Part shown: positions 40,888-51,282 of the stretch, in pieces
How positions within the stretch are numbered: the first letter of the stretch is position 1
How the letters are laid out: the number at the start of each line of letters is the position of its first letter
Assembly: GCA_946408385.1 (NCBI GenBank)
Contig: CAMJSB010000008.1
Span: forward strand, 1-57,085
Origin: an uncultured bacterium
GTDB lineage: Bacteria > Patescibacteriota > Gracilibacteria > Absconditabacterales > Absconditicoccaceae
DNA length: 57,085 nucleotides
Direction: 5' to 3'
The notes under the pieces: model-generated
The model's input: only the letters and a program-made list of their open reading frames with translations
What the model was told of the DNA's origin: nothing
The model's database searches: none
Translations under genes and position numbers: made by a program

Positions 40888-41445
40888 ATGGTAATAGACT
40901 TTATTCTTGCATTTAAACAGCTTTTAGTCCAGCAGGATGAAGAAGCTTTCAATAAATTCTATATGGAAACTGTCGATATTTTTTTCCGTTATTTGAGATC
41001 CAACTATTTTATCGATGAAGATGATATGCAGGATATTATCGCAGATTTTTATATTAAATGCTGGAATGGATTCCCAACTTTTGATTTAGATCAGAATTTT
41101 TCTGGTCGGGTTTGGTCAGTCTTCAAAAATACTCTCAAAGATTTCTGGAAAAAGAAATGAGAAACTGCATTCAGTGAAATAGATTTGGATGATGAAATTA
41201 CTTTTGAAGACTCTCTCGAAGATGAAGAAGATTTTACTCAAATTCTCGATAATGAATATACTTACGAACAGATTCAACAAGCTATGTACAATTTGGACGA
41301 AATAAGCAAAGAAATTATTTCTTTGAAATATATCGAAGATAAGAGTTATGGAGAAATATCTGGAATATTGTGAATTTCCCAAGATTTAGTAAGACAGAGA
41401 TGCTCTAGAGCTTTGAAAGCTCTAAAAGTAAAACTCTGATGATAG
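40888..41445 (+). CDS. Sigma-70 family (ECF-like) RNA polymerase sigma factor
   Basis: 185 residues with only regions 2 and 4, as in ECF sigma factors. Region 2: EAFNKFYMETVDIFFRYL, DDMQDIIADFYIKCWN and FKNTLKDFWKKK. An acidic linker (DLDDEITFEDSLEDEEDF) separates it from region 4: AMYNLDEISKEIISLKYIED, then KSYGEISGILGISQDLVRQR, a helix-turn-helix. No anti-sigma gene adjoins. The gene ends with two consecutive TGA (Gly-Gly) directly before the TAG, which shows plainly that TGA is not used as a stop here. Confidence 0.88.
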
Positions 41446-41448
41446 TCT

Positions 41449-41571
41449 GTTATCCTAAACGAATGTGAAGGATCCAGTGTTTATCGTCATTCTGAACGAA
41501 GTGAAGAATCCAGGATAAATAAATAAGCTTTCTGGATTCTTCGGTCGATTCTCTCCCTCTGAATGACATAT
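41449..41571. repeat. REP-like palindromic repeat cluster
   Basis: Contains TTATCCTAAACGAATGTGAA, CGTCATTCTGAACGAAGTG, GGATTCTTCGG and CTCTGAATGACA. Lies between the sigma-factor stop and the dus start, both on the plus strand. Confidence 0.8.
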
Positions 41572-41614
41572 ACAATAATGACGATAACATTAACTTTAAA
41601 TAACTCAATAACGA

Positions 41615-42682
41615 ATGTACCTGTGTTTTGCACCCATGGATTGAATTACAAATTGCGCTACAAGGTTGATTACCAACCAGATTTTTGAGAAATATTGAAA
41701 CAAAGAAGACACGTTGGGATTGCGAACAGAATTCATGAATGTGGATGGTTTTTTGATAAATCCACACCAGGTAATCAAACATGCATTAACGACCGACTGA
41801 CAGAAACCCATTCTACAAATCTATTGATGAAAAGAAGAAACTCTGATTAAAGCAGTTGAAAAGATTCAGAAAGAATATTCAGATTTATTTAGTTGAATCG
41901 AACTCAATACTGGATGTCCAAGCAATACAGTGATGAAAGTATGATGATGAAGTGATATGCTCAAAGATAAAGAAAAAACTCTGAAAATAATTCAGGAATT
42001 ATCTGAAATTCAAGGCTCACTTCCATTCTCGCTTAAAACTAGAGCATGACTAAATGACTCAGATAAAGAATCTCAGAAAATTTTCATCAGAAAATCCAGT
42101 AAGTACTGTGGTAAAATTTCAATTCATTGAAGAACATTGAAACAACTCTACACTTGAATGACTGATCGAATTTTTATCTCAGAGATTAAAAAAGATATCA
42201 AAACTAACTGAAATTCTGTATGTAAAATTATATGAAATGGATGAATCACTTCTTACGATGATGCTGAGAATAAACTTTCTCAGTTTAATCTAGACTGAAT
42301 CATGATTGGTCAGGCTACAATTTGAAATCCACGAATATTTACTCCTCACAAACCGACTAGTAAAGAGAAACTTGAAACTATATTGAAACATTTGAATTAT
42401 AGTATCGCCTGTGATCAGCGATTTGATGAAAAAGTAGCTTGTAAATCATGAGAGATTACTATTCAAGATTTAGAGATTCCTCTCGATTGGATTGAAAACA
42501 GAGCAAAAGAAAATCAAAAAAAATCTGACCTTCAACCACATACAATAGTAGAATTCAGAAAATTTCTATTTCAATATGTTAAATGAATTCCATGATCTAA
42601 AGAATGGAAACAGCAGGTTCTAGTTTGTAAAGATTATCAAGAATTAAAAAATCAGATCATAAATTTCTTTTCTGCGTTTTAA
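41615..42682 (+). CDS. dus: tRNA-dihydrouridine synthase (Dus family)
   Basis: 355 residues. FMN-dependent reductase of tRNA uridines in the D-loop. TIM-barrel landmarks: MYLCFAPMDGITNCATRL at the N-terminus, GIELNTGCPSNTVMKVGGGS with the catalytic Cys, FSLKTRAG, ISIHGRTLKQLYTG, IIGNGGITSYDDA and IMIGQATIGNPRIF (FMN phosphate binding). Two TAA codons lie just upstream in frame, so the start at 41615 is well fixed. The C-terminal domain is shorter and divergent from DusB. Which uridine it reduces cannot be said. Flanked on both sides by REP-like clusters. Confidence 0.92.
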
Positions 42683-42686
42683 TATG

Positions 42687-42833
42687 TCATTCTGAGCGTA
42701 GCGAAGAATCCAGGAAAACATAAAGTTAATGGATTCTTCGGTCGTTTACCCCGCTTAGCGGGGCAAGCTCCCTATGAATGACAACAAAACACAAAAGATT
42801 CTTCGTCATCATTGCATTCCTCCCCAGAATGAC
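42687..42833. repeat. REP-like palindromic repeat cluster
   Basis: Opens GTCATTCTGAGCGTAGCG, includes a CCCCGCTTAGCGGGG hairpin and ends CCCCAGAATGACA. Right after the dus stop. Confidence 0.85.
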
Positions 42834-42863
42834 AAAAAAATTCAGACTAAAACTGAACAAAAA

Positions 42864-42888
42864 AAGCTGACCATAAGATCAGCTTTTA
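42864..42888. terminator. Terminator after the 43879 gene
   Basis: AAAGCTGA/TCAGCTTTT stem with A-run and T-run; can act on the minus strand for the gene ending at 42908. Confidence 0.7.
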
Positions 42889-42907
42889 TATTAATAACTA
42901 AAGTTTA

Positions 42908-43879
42908 CTATTTATTATCAGATTTTCTGAAGAATACTACATATGCTCCGTATAATACGATAGCTGCAATTGCTACGTACAATACATTTTCAGCAGGACC
43001 TGTAGCTGGAGTAGCTGGAATTTCTGGTTGAGGCTCTCATCTTTTAGCATCAGCCTTATATTTTACACCTTTACATCCATTTGTAAGCTTGAAATTTTGC
43101 TCTCAATCCCATTGCATTTTGTAATCAAATTTTTCATCACTCATTTTTACAGTTCATAAACTCTTATATACCTCCTCTTTTGGATCAAGAACTGCAATTT
43201 CTACACTATCACCATCCACAGTATTCCATTTAAGAGTAAGAACATCACCATTTACTGAATGTGTAACACCAGCCAAATCCATTCATACACAATCAGATGC
43301 TGCACCATGTCTCTCTATCTCTTCTTCATCTCATGCAGCAGCAGATAACGTATCACATGCTGTATCCTGAAGACACATATTACTAGCTAACTTAAAACAA
43401 ATTTCCTTTGATGGAGCTCCAATTTCATCATACATATTTACAGGAGAGATAAATCCATAATACTCAACATTAGGATCTACATCATCAGCAGAAATTTCAA
43501 ATTTTATATCATCACCTGGTTTAGTAATTTCCACTTTTTTCATCATAATTTTTGAGATATCTACAGAAGAATCTCAATCTTTTATTTGATCCATACGATA
43601 TGGACTAATAAACAAATTATAAATATTTGCCTCATCTTTTATAGAATCCTCAACTACAGAAGAAGTAATAGTAATCCCATTGTTAACATCACAAGTTACT
43701 GAAGCATCAAAATATCATCGAGAAGTGTCATAATCACTTAGTAATTTTGTATAAACACCATCTTCTATTGGTTGTCCTTCAGAAAATAAATCAGAAATAA
43801 CTAGCTGAGCATTAGCCACTCATCACAATGTAGCGGACAAAGCCACAATACCAGCCAAAGACAATAAAGTTTTTTTCAT
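42908..43879 (-). CDS. Exported protein with C-terminal PATG/transmembrane sorting-like tail (323 aa)
   Basis: Signal peptide (KKTLLSLAGIVALSATLGG, then VANAQ). The mature domain is acidic with Cys pairs (ASVTCDVN, EICFKLASNMCLQDTACD, SDCVGMD, TNGCKGV). The C-terminus reads PEIPATPATGPAEN, then a helix VLYVAIAAIVLYGAYVVFF and a basic end RKSDNK. This order (PxTG-like motif, helix, positive tail) is that of sortase substrates; the motif is PATG or TPATG rather than LPXTG. Alternatively it is simply a C-terminal membrane anchor. The neighbouring gene at 45208 has a similar tail with VPKTG. Confidence 0.82.
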
Positions 43880-44016
43880 TGGATAAATAAATCATATAAA
43901 AAACAATATAATTCTCACTAATTCGCTTATATTATTATAATAATAAATTGCAAACAAAAATAGCTAAAATTTAATGAAAATAAATTCTCTTTTATTGCAA
44001 TTAAATATATAATTAT

Positions 44017-45033
44017 TTACTTTTGAGATTTATATAAATTTTTAGATATGAAAATATCAGTGTTTTTTACATCTCTTACCAATGAATATAATATATTTGC
44101 ATAAACTCATGGTACTCTAACACATCAATGTGAAAGTGGATATCAAGAAACATTTCACTGATGTATATAAAATCCTCAACAAAAATTCAAAGCCTCTGGC
44201 ATTGCTGCATTATTATATTTATGAGAACGTTTATAAGGATCCTTATTCAATACTTTAAATTGTCACGTCAGAGTTCTTCTATTATTAAGTCCGACAGAAA
44301 CATACGTAGCCATAAACAATTCTCAATTTCTATAAAGAGCTAATGCTGATTTTCATGAAGGAACTTTTTTCACCACAATATCATAGATAAAATCAGACTT
44401 ATTTTGAGCTTTCTGTGTCTTATTTTTACCTGCAACCATTTTAGCTAGATCTGACTTATTCGGATCCGAAAATCATTTAAAGCCATCTTCCTCCAACTGA
44501 TCAGATAAATACCAAGAAAAATCATTATTTAATAACGGATCTATAAGTTGGAATCTAAGGGTATCTCCTACTTCATATTTTGTATCGCTTGTAATTTTTT
44601 CTTTACGAGGTTTTAATTTCTGAGAAACTTTAGATCTCTCAATTCAACCTTTTCAAAGCAATGCTCAAAAATCCTTTTTTACCCCTGAAACCGACAATGG
44701 ATGATTGCGATTTCAATATTTTTGAAACAATTGAGATATCGGAAATTCTAATACTGTATTTTGAGAATCTGAAATTTTTTCCAATACATTTCTATGTGTA
44801 AACGAATTTTCAGCATCCGTAACTAAACACACAGAAATTTGCTTGTTTATACCCTTTTCAAGTTCACATAAACTAGGAAAATCTTCTACATTCACACTTT
44901 CTTTTTCCACAATTTCAATTACATCACTATTTCAACTAGGATCTTCAGCTTTTGTATCCTCAGAACATTTAGCACCCCCTCCAAACATAGATACAGAAAC
45001 AATAGACGTCAACACTTTATTTCAAATTCTCAT
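44017..45033 (-). CDS. L,D-transpeptidase (YkuD domain) protein
   Basis: 338 residues. A short N-terminal hydrophobic segment (NKVLTSIVSVSMFGGGAKCS) is a weak signal or lipoprotein-like leader with the Cys at residue 21. The C-terminal half carries the YkuD signature: NAAMPEALNFCGGFYIHQGN and SGYPLSHGCVRVPGVYAN, with catalytic His and Cys of the HG...SHGCxR motif. L,D-transpeptidases cross-link peptidoglycan stems (3-3 links) or attach proteins to the wall. The context, with PxTG-tailed exported proteins on both sides, suggests a cell-wall locus. TGA-glycines occur throughout. Confidence 0.9.
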
Positions 45034-45207
45034 GTCTATATGAAATATAAAACAGATTAACTATTATAATATATAGATTTTATATACAATGTCAATATTA
45101 TTTATAATACCTGCATCTTTATCAAACATAAAAATAAAGTTTGGATTTGATTTTTATATTTGTAAATTTATAAGGTCATCGTTATGCTTTTATTTATTCA
45201 CTCTTTC

Positions 45208-45513
45208 ATGAGGAAATTATTTACACTTCTTTCGGTGATTTTAAGTCTATTTATTTCTTTCTCATTCGCCGCTCCTAATACATTAGATTCTTCATATTCA
45301 ATTGAATGAAACGAAACTGAACATACTTTACTGTCAGAACACTCTGCTGCTACTGATAATCAATCCACACAAAAAGACAATCCAACCATCACTAGAACAG
45401 TAATAACTGCCGTCCCAAAAACTGGACCAAGTTTCAGTTTAATATGAATTTCTTTAGCAACATTAGCAATATTTGGTGGATATATTTACATAAAAAAAAG
45501 AGCTGACATTTAG
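45208..45513 (+). CDS. Small exported protein with VPKTG-type sorting tail (101 aa)
   Basis: Signal peptide (RKLFTLLSVILSLFISFSF, then AAPN), a short Ser/Thr/Glu-rich middle of about 45 residues, and the tail AVPKTGPSF, helix SLIGISLATLAIFGGYIYI, then KKRADI. VPKTG-helix-basic is a near-canonical LPXTG sortase signal. The start at 45208 puts the signal peptide at the N-terminus; an in-frame ATG at 45184 adds eight residues and is the alternative. The stop codon lies within the stem-loop of its own terminator. Divergent from the YkuD gene. Confidence 0.78.
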
Positions 45514-45526
45514 TCAGCTTTTTTAT
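45501..45526 (+). terminator. Terminator overlapping the 45208 gene stop
   Basis: AGCTGAC/GTCAGCT stem whose loop region contains the TAG; T-run follows. Confidence 0.85.
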
Positions 45527-45534
45527 TTTCAATT

Positions 45535-46089
45535 TTATGTATAATTGTTTCTTTGGTCTATTCCAAGAATTAAAGCAACATTTTCAATTCAATCTTTGAA
45601 GTCTGCCAATCATTTATTTAAAGCTTCTTGCTGATTTGGATTCAACATATCATATCCAGAACTTACTACATATCCTATCTTAGACAATTGCTTTTGTGTT
45701 TCATTGTTGCCCAAAACTTCTCATGCCATTTTTCAGGCATCAGGTTCCCCAATAGCATCAAGAGGTTGGTCATTCTTATCTAAATGCTCTCATACCTGCT
45801 TCATTGCTTCTTGAAAATTAGGATCTTCTTCCATTTTCTTTTGAATATCATCTTTTATTGATTTATATTCAAGAATTATTCATTTATAACTTTTTAATTC
45901 TTCGCCTTGTATATTATTTAAATAATCTTCAATTTTTTTCATTTTATCCAAAACTACTTTTGTTTCCTCTGATTCAAGAACATCTTTAACTTCTTGTTGA
46001 GCTGCTTCTTGTGTTTTTGGTGCTTCTTGTATTTTTGGCGCTTCTTGTTGAGCTGCTTCTTGTATTTTTGGTGCTTCTAGTCCGGACAT
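45535..46089 (-). CDS. Hypothetical protein with Gln/Glu/Ala repeats (184 aa)
   Basis: The first ~35 residues contain imperfect QEAPKIQEA-type repeats (KIQEAAQQEAPKIQEAP), then a helical acidic region (VVLDKMKKIEDYLNNIQGEE), and a C-terminal part with aromatic residues (NNETQKQLSKIGYVV, NPNQQEALNKGLADF). No signal or membrane helix, so presumably cytoplasmic or secreted without a leader. Last gene of a three-gene minus-strand set (46940 to 45535) with gaps of 21-23 bp. No family recognised. TGA-glycines are present. Confidence 0.75.
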
Positions 46090-46112
46090 TTTGATATATT
46101 TAATAAATAAAA

Positions 46113-46631
46113 TTAATTATTAATTAACAAATGAAAACCTTTTTCATCTTGACTGAGTGAATATGTCCACAATTCTTTTCAGATTTGAATTTCATATTTA
46201 TTATCTCAATTTGGGATACTATACACATTCTCTCAATTTTCGTCTTTAATATGAATAACTAATAACTTTGTTCTTCTCTGTGAATCGTATCGAAAGTTAA
46301 TTGGAATAATACAGTCTCCATTTGGAGTAAGAGTTGGTTCTATATCATTTCAAATCACTTCAAATCAGAAATGAATTCCATTTCTTTCTCATCATTCAAA
46401 ATCTACTAATCATCCATCTTGTAAATCTTGTTTAATAATATGAAGATTATGTTTTGTTAATTTTTTTTCTTCATTTTTGTGGGTAAGATTTTTAGCAAAA
46501 GATGCCAAATCCGACAATCCACTTGATTCATCAGCTATTAATGCTCAAAGATCTGCTTCGAGTCATTTAAGTGGATTAATTTGTGGCGCTTGAATTCCTT
46601 GCACCTCTTTATTATCTATGTTTTTTGTCAT
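46113..46631 (-). CDS. Hypothetical protein (172 aa), middle gene of a three-gene operon
   Basis: Starts MTKNIDNKEVQGIQAPQINP. A helical N-terminal half with Leu/Ala (GLEADLGALIADESSGLSDL) and a beta-rich C-terminal half (GIHFGFEVIGNDIEPTLTPN, RTKLLVIHIKDENGEN). Soluble, no signal peptide. No recognised domain. Spaced 21 bp from the upstream gene and 23 bp from the downstream one, so clearly co-transcribed. Because all three proteins are of unknown family and begin with MTK or MSG without leaders, they may form one cytoplasmic complex or be substrates or effectors; this is not testable from sequence. Confidence 0.75.
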
Positions 46632-46652
46632 TTTTTTATTGAGGTTAAGGAA

Positions 46653-46940
46653 TTAAAAATCATTAAGCTTAGAATCTAGTTCTTCCAAGCTTTCAGCATC
46701 TTTTTTAGCTTGCTCTTTTTTTTGTTTGTCAAAATTCTCTACTGCCTGTATAGTTTCTACCATCTTATGTTTATCTATAATATCACTAAGATTATCCATC
46801 GCCCTTTTAAAAGCGATAACAAGCAAGTTCATAGTATGATCATCAAGTTGGTCATTTTGAACCATAGCCTTGATTCACCATCACATTTCCCAATCAGGAA
46901 ATATTTCTAATACGGATAGGATATACTCTTTTTTTGTCAT
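46653..46940 (-). CDS. Hypothetical helical protein (95 aa), first gene of a three-gene operon
   Basis: Starts MTKKEYILSVLEIFPDWEMG and continues as a mostly helical, charged protein: VIAFKRAMDNLSDIIDKHK, then KQKKEQAKKDAESLEELDSK, a probable short coiled coil. Two TGA-glycines flank a Trp (GWGIK). No recognised family. It heads the operon with the 172- and 184-residue genes. Confidence 0.72.
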
Positions 46941-47017
46941 ATTGAGTAATTTAATCTAAAATCCACAATTAATTATAATCAGATATACAAAAAAAGTCAA
47001 AAAAAATCGGACTTTTT

Positions 47018-47440
47018 TTATTCTATAATTTTATAAACATTTCAACAAAAAAAGCTCAGAGATCCACAAACCTCCGAGCCTAAATTTCAGTCTACAGACA
47101 CACATAAATCTGCAAGTTTTCTTTTGATTTTCTCCCTCTCTTCTGAATTCTTAGTAAGTTTATAACAAAGCATCAACTCTTGTCTACTCACTTTTAGAAG
47201 TTCAACCTGTGCTAATGTCCACCATGCAATAGCAAATATACAAAGTACAAAAAGCACAAATAACAATACTTCTACTAAAATCCATCTAGAATCATGAAAT
47301 TCATACCACATAAATCCAATTGCCATAAATGAAAACAGCATTCCCGGTACTATAATAGCACTAATAATTTCATCCTCATTACCGTAGGGAAGCTTTGAAA
47401 TTAACCATTTAAGCAACCTTGATTTTCTAATTCTCCTCAT
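47018..47440 (-). CDS. Two-helix membrane protein; TGA before terminator (117 or 140 aa)
   Basis: Starts MRRIRKSRLLKWLISKLPYG, then two hydrophobic helices (AIIVPGMLFSFMAIGFMW and ILVEVLLFVLFVLCIFAIAW) and a basic helical tail (KNSEEREKIKRKLADLCVSVD). A strong Shine-Dalgarno AAGGAG lies 6 bp before the ATG, unlike most genes here. No in-frame TGA occurs until codon 118 (47087-47089), which is followed within 8 bp by a terminator. Under code 25 the frame continues 23 residues, reading a second TGA, to a TAA at 47018. The likely original end is the TGA, so the gene looks imported. Coordinates follow code 25; the alternative end is 47087. No family recognised. Confidence 0.6.
47046..47080 (-). 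terminator. Terminator after the 47440 gene
   Basis: On the minus strand GCTCGGAG/CTCTGAGC with a loop of about ten bases and seven T. It lies within the code-25 extension of the gene. Confidence 0.8.
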
Positions 47441-47575
47441 ATAATCTCCTTTTGTTTAATAAGTTTTATTTTGTAATTATAATAATACATAACAAACAGG
47501 AACAAAAAATAAGATTGTAACAATCTTATAAATTATTTTATTTAAATTTAGGATATTTACATACTTTCATTATCA

Positions 47576-47653
47576 TGGGGCGAGCTATGGGATTCGAACC
47601 CATGACCCTCTGGACCACAATCAGATGCTCTAACCAACTGAGCTAAGCTCGCC
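47576..47653 (-). tRNA. tRNA-His (anticodon GTG), CCA encoded
   Basis: Minus strand: eight-pair acceptor GGCGAGCT/AGCTCGCC including the histidine-specific G(-1):C73 pair, then encoded CCA; D-arm GCTCAGTTGGTTAGAGC; anticodon loop TTGTGGT with GTG; T-arm ATGGG-TTCGAAT-CCCAT. The base pair closing the anticodon stem is A-C, a mild irregularity. Confidence 0.95.
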
Positions 47654-47776
47654 ATACCATCACAATCATGATTGTAAAGATTTCCTTATTAAATTCAAGC
47701 ATGTTTTCCTTACTTGAAAATTTTATACAAAAATATAGGATACAAATTATATTAACAATTTATTTTAAAGTAAAAT

Positions 47777-48652
47777 ATGAAAATTGCTTTAGCAATATTT
47801 ATATCCATCTTATTATGATATTTCTGGATTTGGTTGATTCAACATATTTTTGCCAAACAAGAAAAGAAAATATCACGAAAATTATTTTGAACCAGTTTTT
47901 TACTAGTCTGATCTTTATTAGCCTTTAATTTTATAATCAATGCTATTTTTCCCAATGTAAAGATTTATAATGAACAAATTTCTTTTGGACGACTATGTCT
48001 ATTCTTACCATATTGTGGGCTAATATTTTTATTCCTTATATTATTGAGCAAAACTCGAAAGAAAAAACAAATTCGATTTCTATTTTTGATTCGAATGTTA
48101 TTATTTGCCATTGTTGGTTTTTTTGGCTTGAAAATATGAATTTCTGCAACTATATTATATTATTTTATCTTAGCATATTCAGAAGAATTCCTAAAGATCT
48201 GAGCAACTGAAAATGAAGTAAGTAAAACTGATTTTTACTCATCAGATCTATTATTTTTTTCAATATTTATAGCATTAGGATTTAGTATCATTGAAAATCT
48301 TTTTTACTTATGAAGAGAAATCTTTTCCTCAAATCAAAATTGAATTTGGTGATTAATTTTCTGAAGATGAATCTTTGCATCATTATTACATTTCATCGCG
48401 ACAGTTTTAATTGCCTTAATTTTATATAGATTTTATCAACAACGCCACCTAAAAGATTTAAACATACGAAAAAAAATCTGAATAATTATACTAGCTATAC
48501 TAATTTGAGTCTCCATTCATCGATGATACAATTTATCAATAAAATATAATCTATCTCTCTTATTTATATACATTATATTAATTTTCGTTGGATATTTTTT
48601 ACTTACATATTTACTATTTTTAAGCGATTCTCTCTATCTTAAAAAAGAATAA
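47777..48652 (+). CDS. PrsW-family intramembrane protease-like protein (291 aa)
   Basis: About eight membrane helices. Diagnostic PrsW motifs in helices: YSEEFLKIG (Glu-Glu pair), ALGFSIIENLFYLG (E-N), and ASLLHFIATVLIAL (His). PrsW-type glutamic-type proteases cut anti-sigma factors or other membrane proteins, and in some lineages the fold has other roles. An ECF-like sigma factor is encoded at 40.9 kb, but no anti-sigma partner is seen, so a link is speculative. Flanked by tRNA-His upstream (opposite strand) and a bidirectional terminator downstream. Confidence 0.82.
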
Positions 48653-48668
48653 AAAAGATTTTTTAAAA

Positions 48669-48696
48669 AAATCGATTCAAATGAACCGATTTTTAT
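48669..48696. terminator. Bidirectional terminator after the PrsW-like gene
   Basis: AATCGATTC/GAACCGATT stem (one mismatch or G-U) with A-run and T-run on opposite sides. Confidence 0.7.
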
Positions 48697-48706
48697 CATA
48701 TAGTAA

Positions 48707-49267
48707 TTACAATTTTCACATCAAATCTCCTAAAGCTGCTTCTTGATCTTTCTTGGCTGCCTCAGCCTCTTGTCATCTATTCAAAGTATCAAGTACTGCA
48801 TTCCATTTTTTCAACCTAACTTGTCTTTCTGATATCAAAGCTTCCTTTTCTCATTCATCTTCTTCATTCATTAATATTTGAAGATTCATTTGTTCCTCAA
48901 TATATATTTCATATAACCTAAGAATTTGGAATGACCACAATTCTGAAACTGTCTTAACAATTGATTGATCTCCACTTTTCACTGCAATATACAACTCCCA
49001 ACCATTATCATCTTGCTTCAATTCATAATCACTAGAAAAAGAGCCAATTACTAATTTTTGTAATATATCCCAATCAAAATCATCTTCCAAGTCTTCTGGA
49101 GTAATATAAGACTGTATAGGAAACTGTGATAGATAATCAGTATACCAAATTTGATCTTTAATATCTCACTTTATTTTTCAAAAAGCTTTTTCATACTTTT
49201 CTACAATTTCCTTTTTATCTTCTTTTTCTCTAAGTTCTTCAATAAACGCAGGGAAATCAAACAACAT
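48707..49267 (-). CDS. Hypothetical acidic protein (186 aa)
   Basis: Starts MLFDFPAFIEELREKEDKKE. Charged, helical N-terminus; a central part with DDFDWDILQKLVIGSF and NGWELYIAVKSGD, probably alpha/beta; and a C-terminal helical, possibly coiled-coil part (SERQVRLKKWNAVL, GQEAEAAKKDQEAAL). No signal or membrane segment. Family not recognised. Convergent with the PrsW-like gene; separated by 112 bp from the DUF2461 gene on the same strand. Confidence 0.73.
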
Positions 49268-49379
49268 GGCAAAATTTTATAAGAAATTAAAAACGTTTCC
49301 TTTCTTACCAAATACTAGAATAAACAAAATTAATATCAATGCAAGAGAAAATAAAAAACATATTTTTTAGCACAATTTT

Positions 49380-50099
49380 TTAGAATCCTCTCAAAAGAAA
49401 ATCATTAAAATTTTTCATTTTCTTAAATCATGAAATAACTTCATTATATCACTTTTCACTCAAAATCTCATCATCCATCAACCTATGTGAAACTGTCCAA
49501 GCCACATAACGCAAAACTTCTATCATTTCAGGATTATTTACTACTTTTCTAGCCAACCTCTCTCCTGCTTTTTCTAGCAACTCTTTTCCAATTCTAGATT
49601 TGAGCCTCCTTTCCGCATCCACATTATCTTTCCACTCTATTTCTCAATAATATCTTTTAAAGAGCTGATTTTCTATAATGTCTTTTCGCTCATCTCGATG
49701 TTTCCAGATATGTAATCTGATACGATTTACCTCATCTCTACTAGGACACCAAGAACCTCATCATATCATAGAATTATTTCCTGGCTGCACATGAATATAA
49801 TATCATGGCAATGATGATTTTCTTCATCCGCTACACAAAAATGCCCCAAAGTGTAATTTATACGGATGGGATTTATCTGGAGAAAAACGTAAATCTTTAT
49901 TAAACCTATAAATACAATCCTTAGCAACAATTCAATTCAGATTTGGATCTATTTTTTGCATATCTATAATTAAATGCTCTACCATCTCCGTAAATCTCTT
50001 TCTTTCTTGAAGATAAAGATCACGATTTTTGTGCATTCGTTCAGTATTGTTATTTATTTTTACTGCTTCTAAAAATTTTAATGTTATTGGTGAAAGCAT
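49380..50099 (-). CDS. DUF2461 (TIGR02453) family protein
   Basis: 239 residues. The pattern matches the family: NNNTERMHKNRDLYLQERK (equivalent of NNNREWFxxNRxxY), then DCIYRFNKDLRFSPDKSHPY (RDxRFSxDKxPYK type), HFGAFLCSGGRKSSLPGYYI, VQPGNNSMIGGGSWCPSRDE and a C-terminal helical part. The function of DUF2461 is not established. Cytoplasmic. Several TGA-glycines sit in the GGGSW loop. It heads a minus-strand group of small genes. Confidence 0.85.
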
Positions 50100-50138
50100 T
50101 ATAGATGCAATTATTTATTATATAAATATTCAATTCTT

Positions 50139-50504
50139 TTATTGATCGATATTTATAGTTTCTACATTTACTCACATTGATGTTTTACTATTATTTTCTT
50201 TTAACTTATCTCGATTAATTTTTTTTAAATCGAGAATATCTGTTTTGATGATTTCATGATTGAACGTTGTATTGTTGTATTTATTCCTAGCATCTCTAAG
50301 AAACCATCACTGTGTTGAGGATTTATTGATGTAAATCAAAAACACCAATATACAAAACAATACAGCAAAAAGCAATATTCAAATTTCTACCAAAGTAACA
50401 AATTCTTTTTTTACTCTATATTTATTTAGCCAACTTTGATATACTTGATGAAATTTTCATTCACGGAAAAGAACTAATTTCTTAATTAAACCACGACTTT
50501 CCAT
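50139..50504 (-). CDS. Small single-pass membrane protein (121 aa)
   Basis: Basic N-terminus of about 35 residues (GLIKKLVLFREGKFHQ, LNKYRVKKE), one helix (LVEIGILLFAVLFCILVFLI), then a polar extracytoplasmic or cytoplasmic tail rich in Asn/Lys (KYNNTTFNHEIIKTDILD). No recognised family. It lies 34 bp downstream of the SIMPL lipoprotein gene and 39 bp upstream of DUF2461, probably one operon. Confidence 0.72.
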
Positions 50505-50538
50505 TAAGTTATGACAACAATATTATAAATCAGATTTT

Positions 50539-51282
50539 TTATTTTATAGCATATACCACAGACACATCTAATATAAGTTTCATCTCTCATAATTCAATAG
50601 CTCATCATCACATATCAGCTTCTTCTTCAATAGTATCATCAGCCATTTTAGCCATTGCATAATTAGCAGTACTTACAGCATAATCATAACTTCTATCTTC
50701 GATAATTGATATTGGATCTCAGAGTTTTACATTTCCATATTCAGCTAAATCAGATGCTTTTTGATAAGCTTTTTCCATAGCAAGTTTTCTAGCTTCTTTG
50801 TAGAATGGAGCTTTATCATAGATATCATAGCTGATATTATTTAGCAATACTCCACCGATTTCAGAAACCTGAGCGATAATTTTTGAAGCAATTCATTCGT
50901 TTTCAATATTTGCTTTTTTGATTTTAACTTCTAGTGTATGACTAGCTGTATATCCTAAAGAAACTCTACCAGATTCTCTCCAATCGTATTGTTCATAAAC
51001 ATTTGCATTTGTAGTTTTGATGTCGCTAGATTCTACATCATATTGTTTGATGATAGCCTTCACTTGATCAATTTTTTCATTTGCATTTTTCTGAGCTTCT
51101 GCAGTTGTAGGAGCTGTTTCTTCTACACGGAAACTTAGAATCAAAGTGTCAGGAGTCACATAAACCTCTCCATTTCATTGAACTGAAATTGAATGTTCAG
51201 CTTTATTGAAGTTTTTGCTTGCATAGTAGCAAGATCCGAAAATTGTTAGACAGATAACGATAATTGCGATAATTTTTTTCAT
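50539..51282 (-). CDS. SIMPL-domain (DUF541) protein, probable lipoprotein
   Basis: 247 residues. Leader KKIIAIIVICLTIFGSCYYA with Cys18 in a lipobox-like IFGSC. The SIMPL domain follows: ISVQGNGEVYVTPDTLILSF (family pattern IxVxGxGxxxxxPDxxxxxxxV), AEAQKNANEKIDQVKAIIKQ, GYTASHTLEVKIKKA, AQVSEIGGVLLNNISYDIYD and a final KLILDVSVVYAIK. DUF541 proteins are exported, of uncertain function, and associate with stress or outer-surface assemblies. The last ~30 residues include a TGA-encoded Gly-Gly-Gly run. Confidence 0.88.

Noticed and set aside
47576-47653. tRNA-His lacking the G(-1) base
   Set aside because: After placing the T-stem and encoded CCA correctly, the acceptor has eight pairs with G(-1):C73, as normal.
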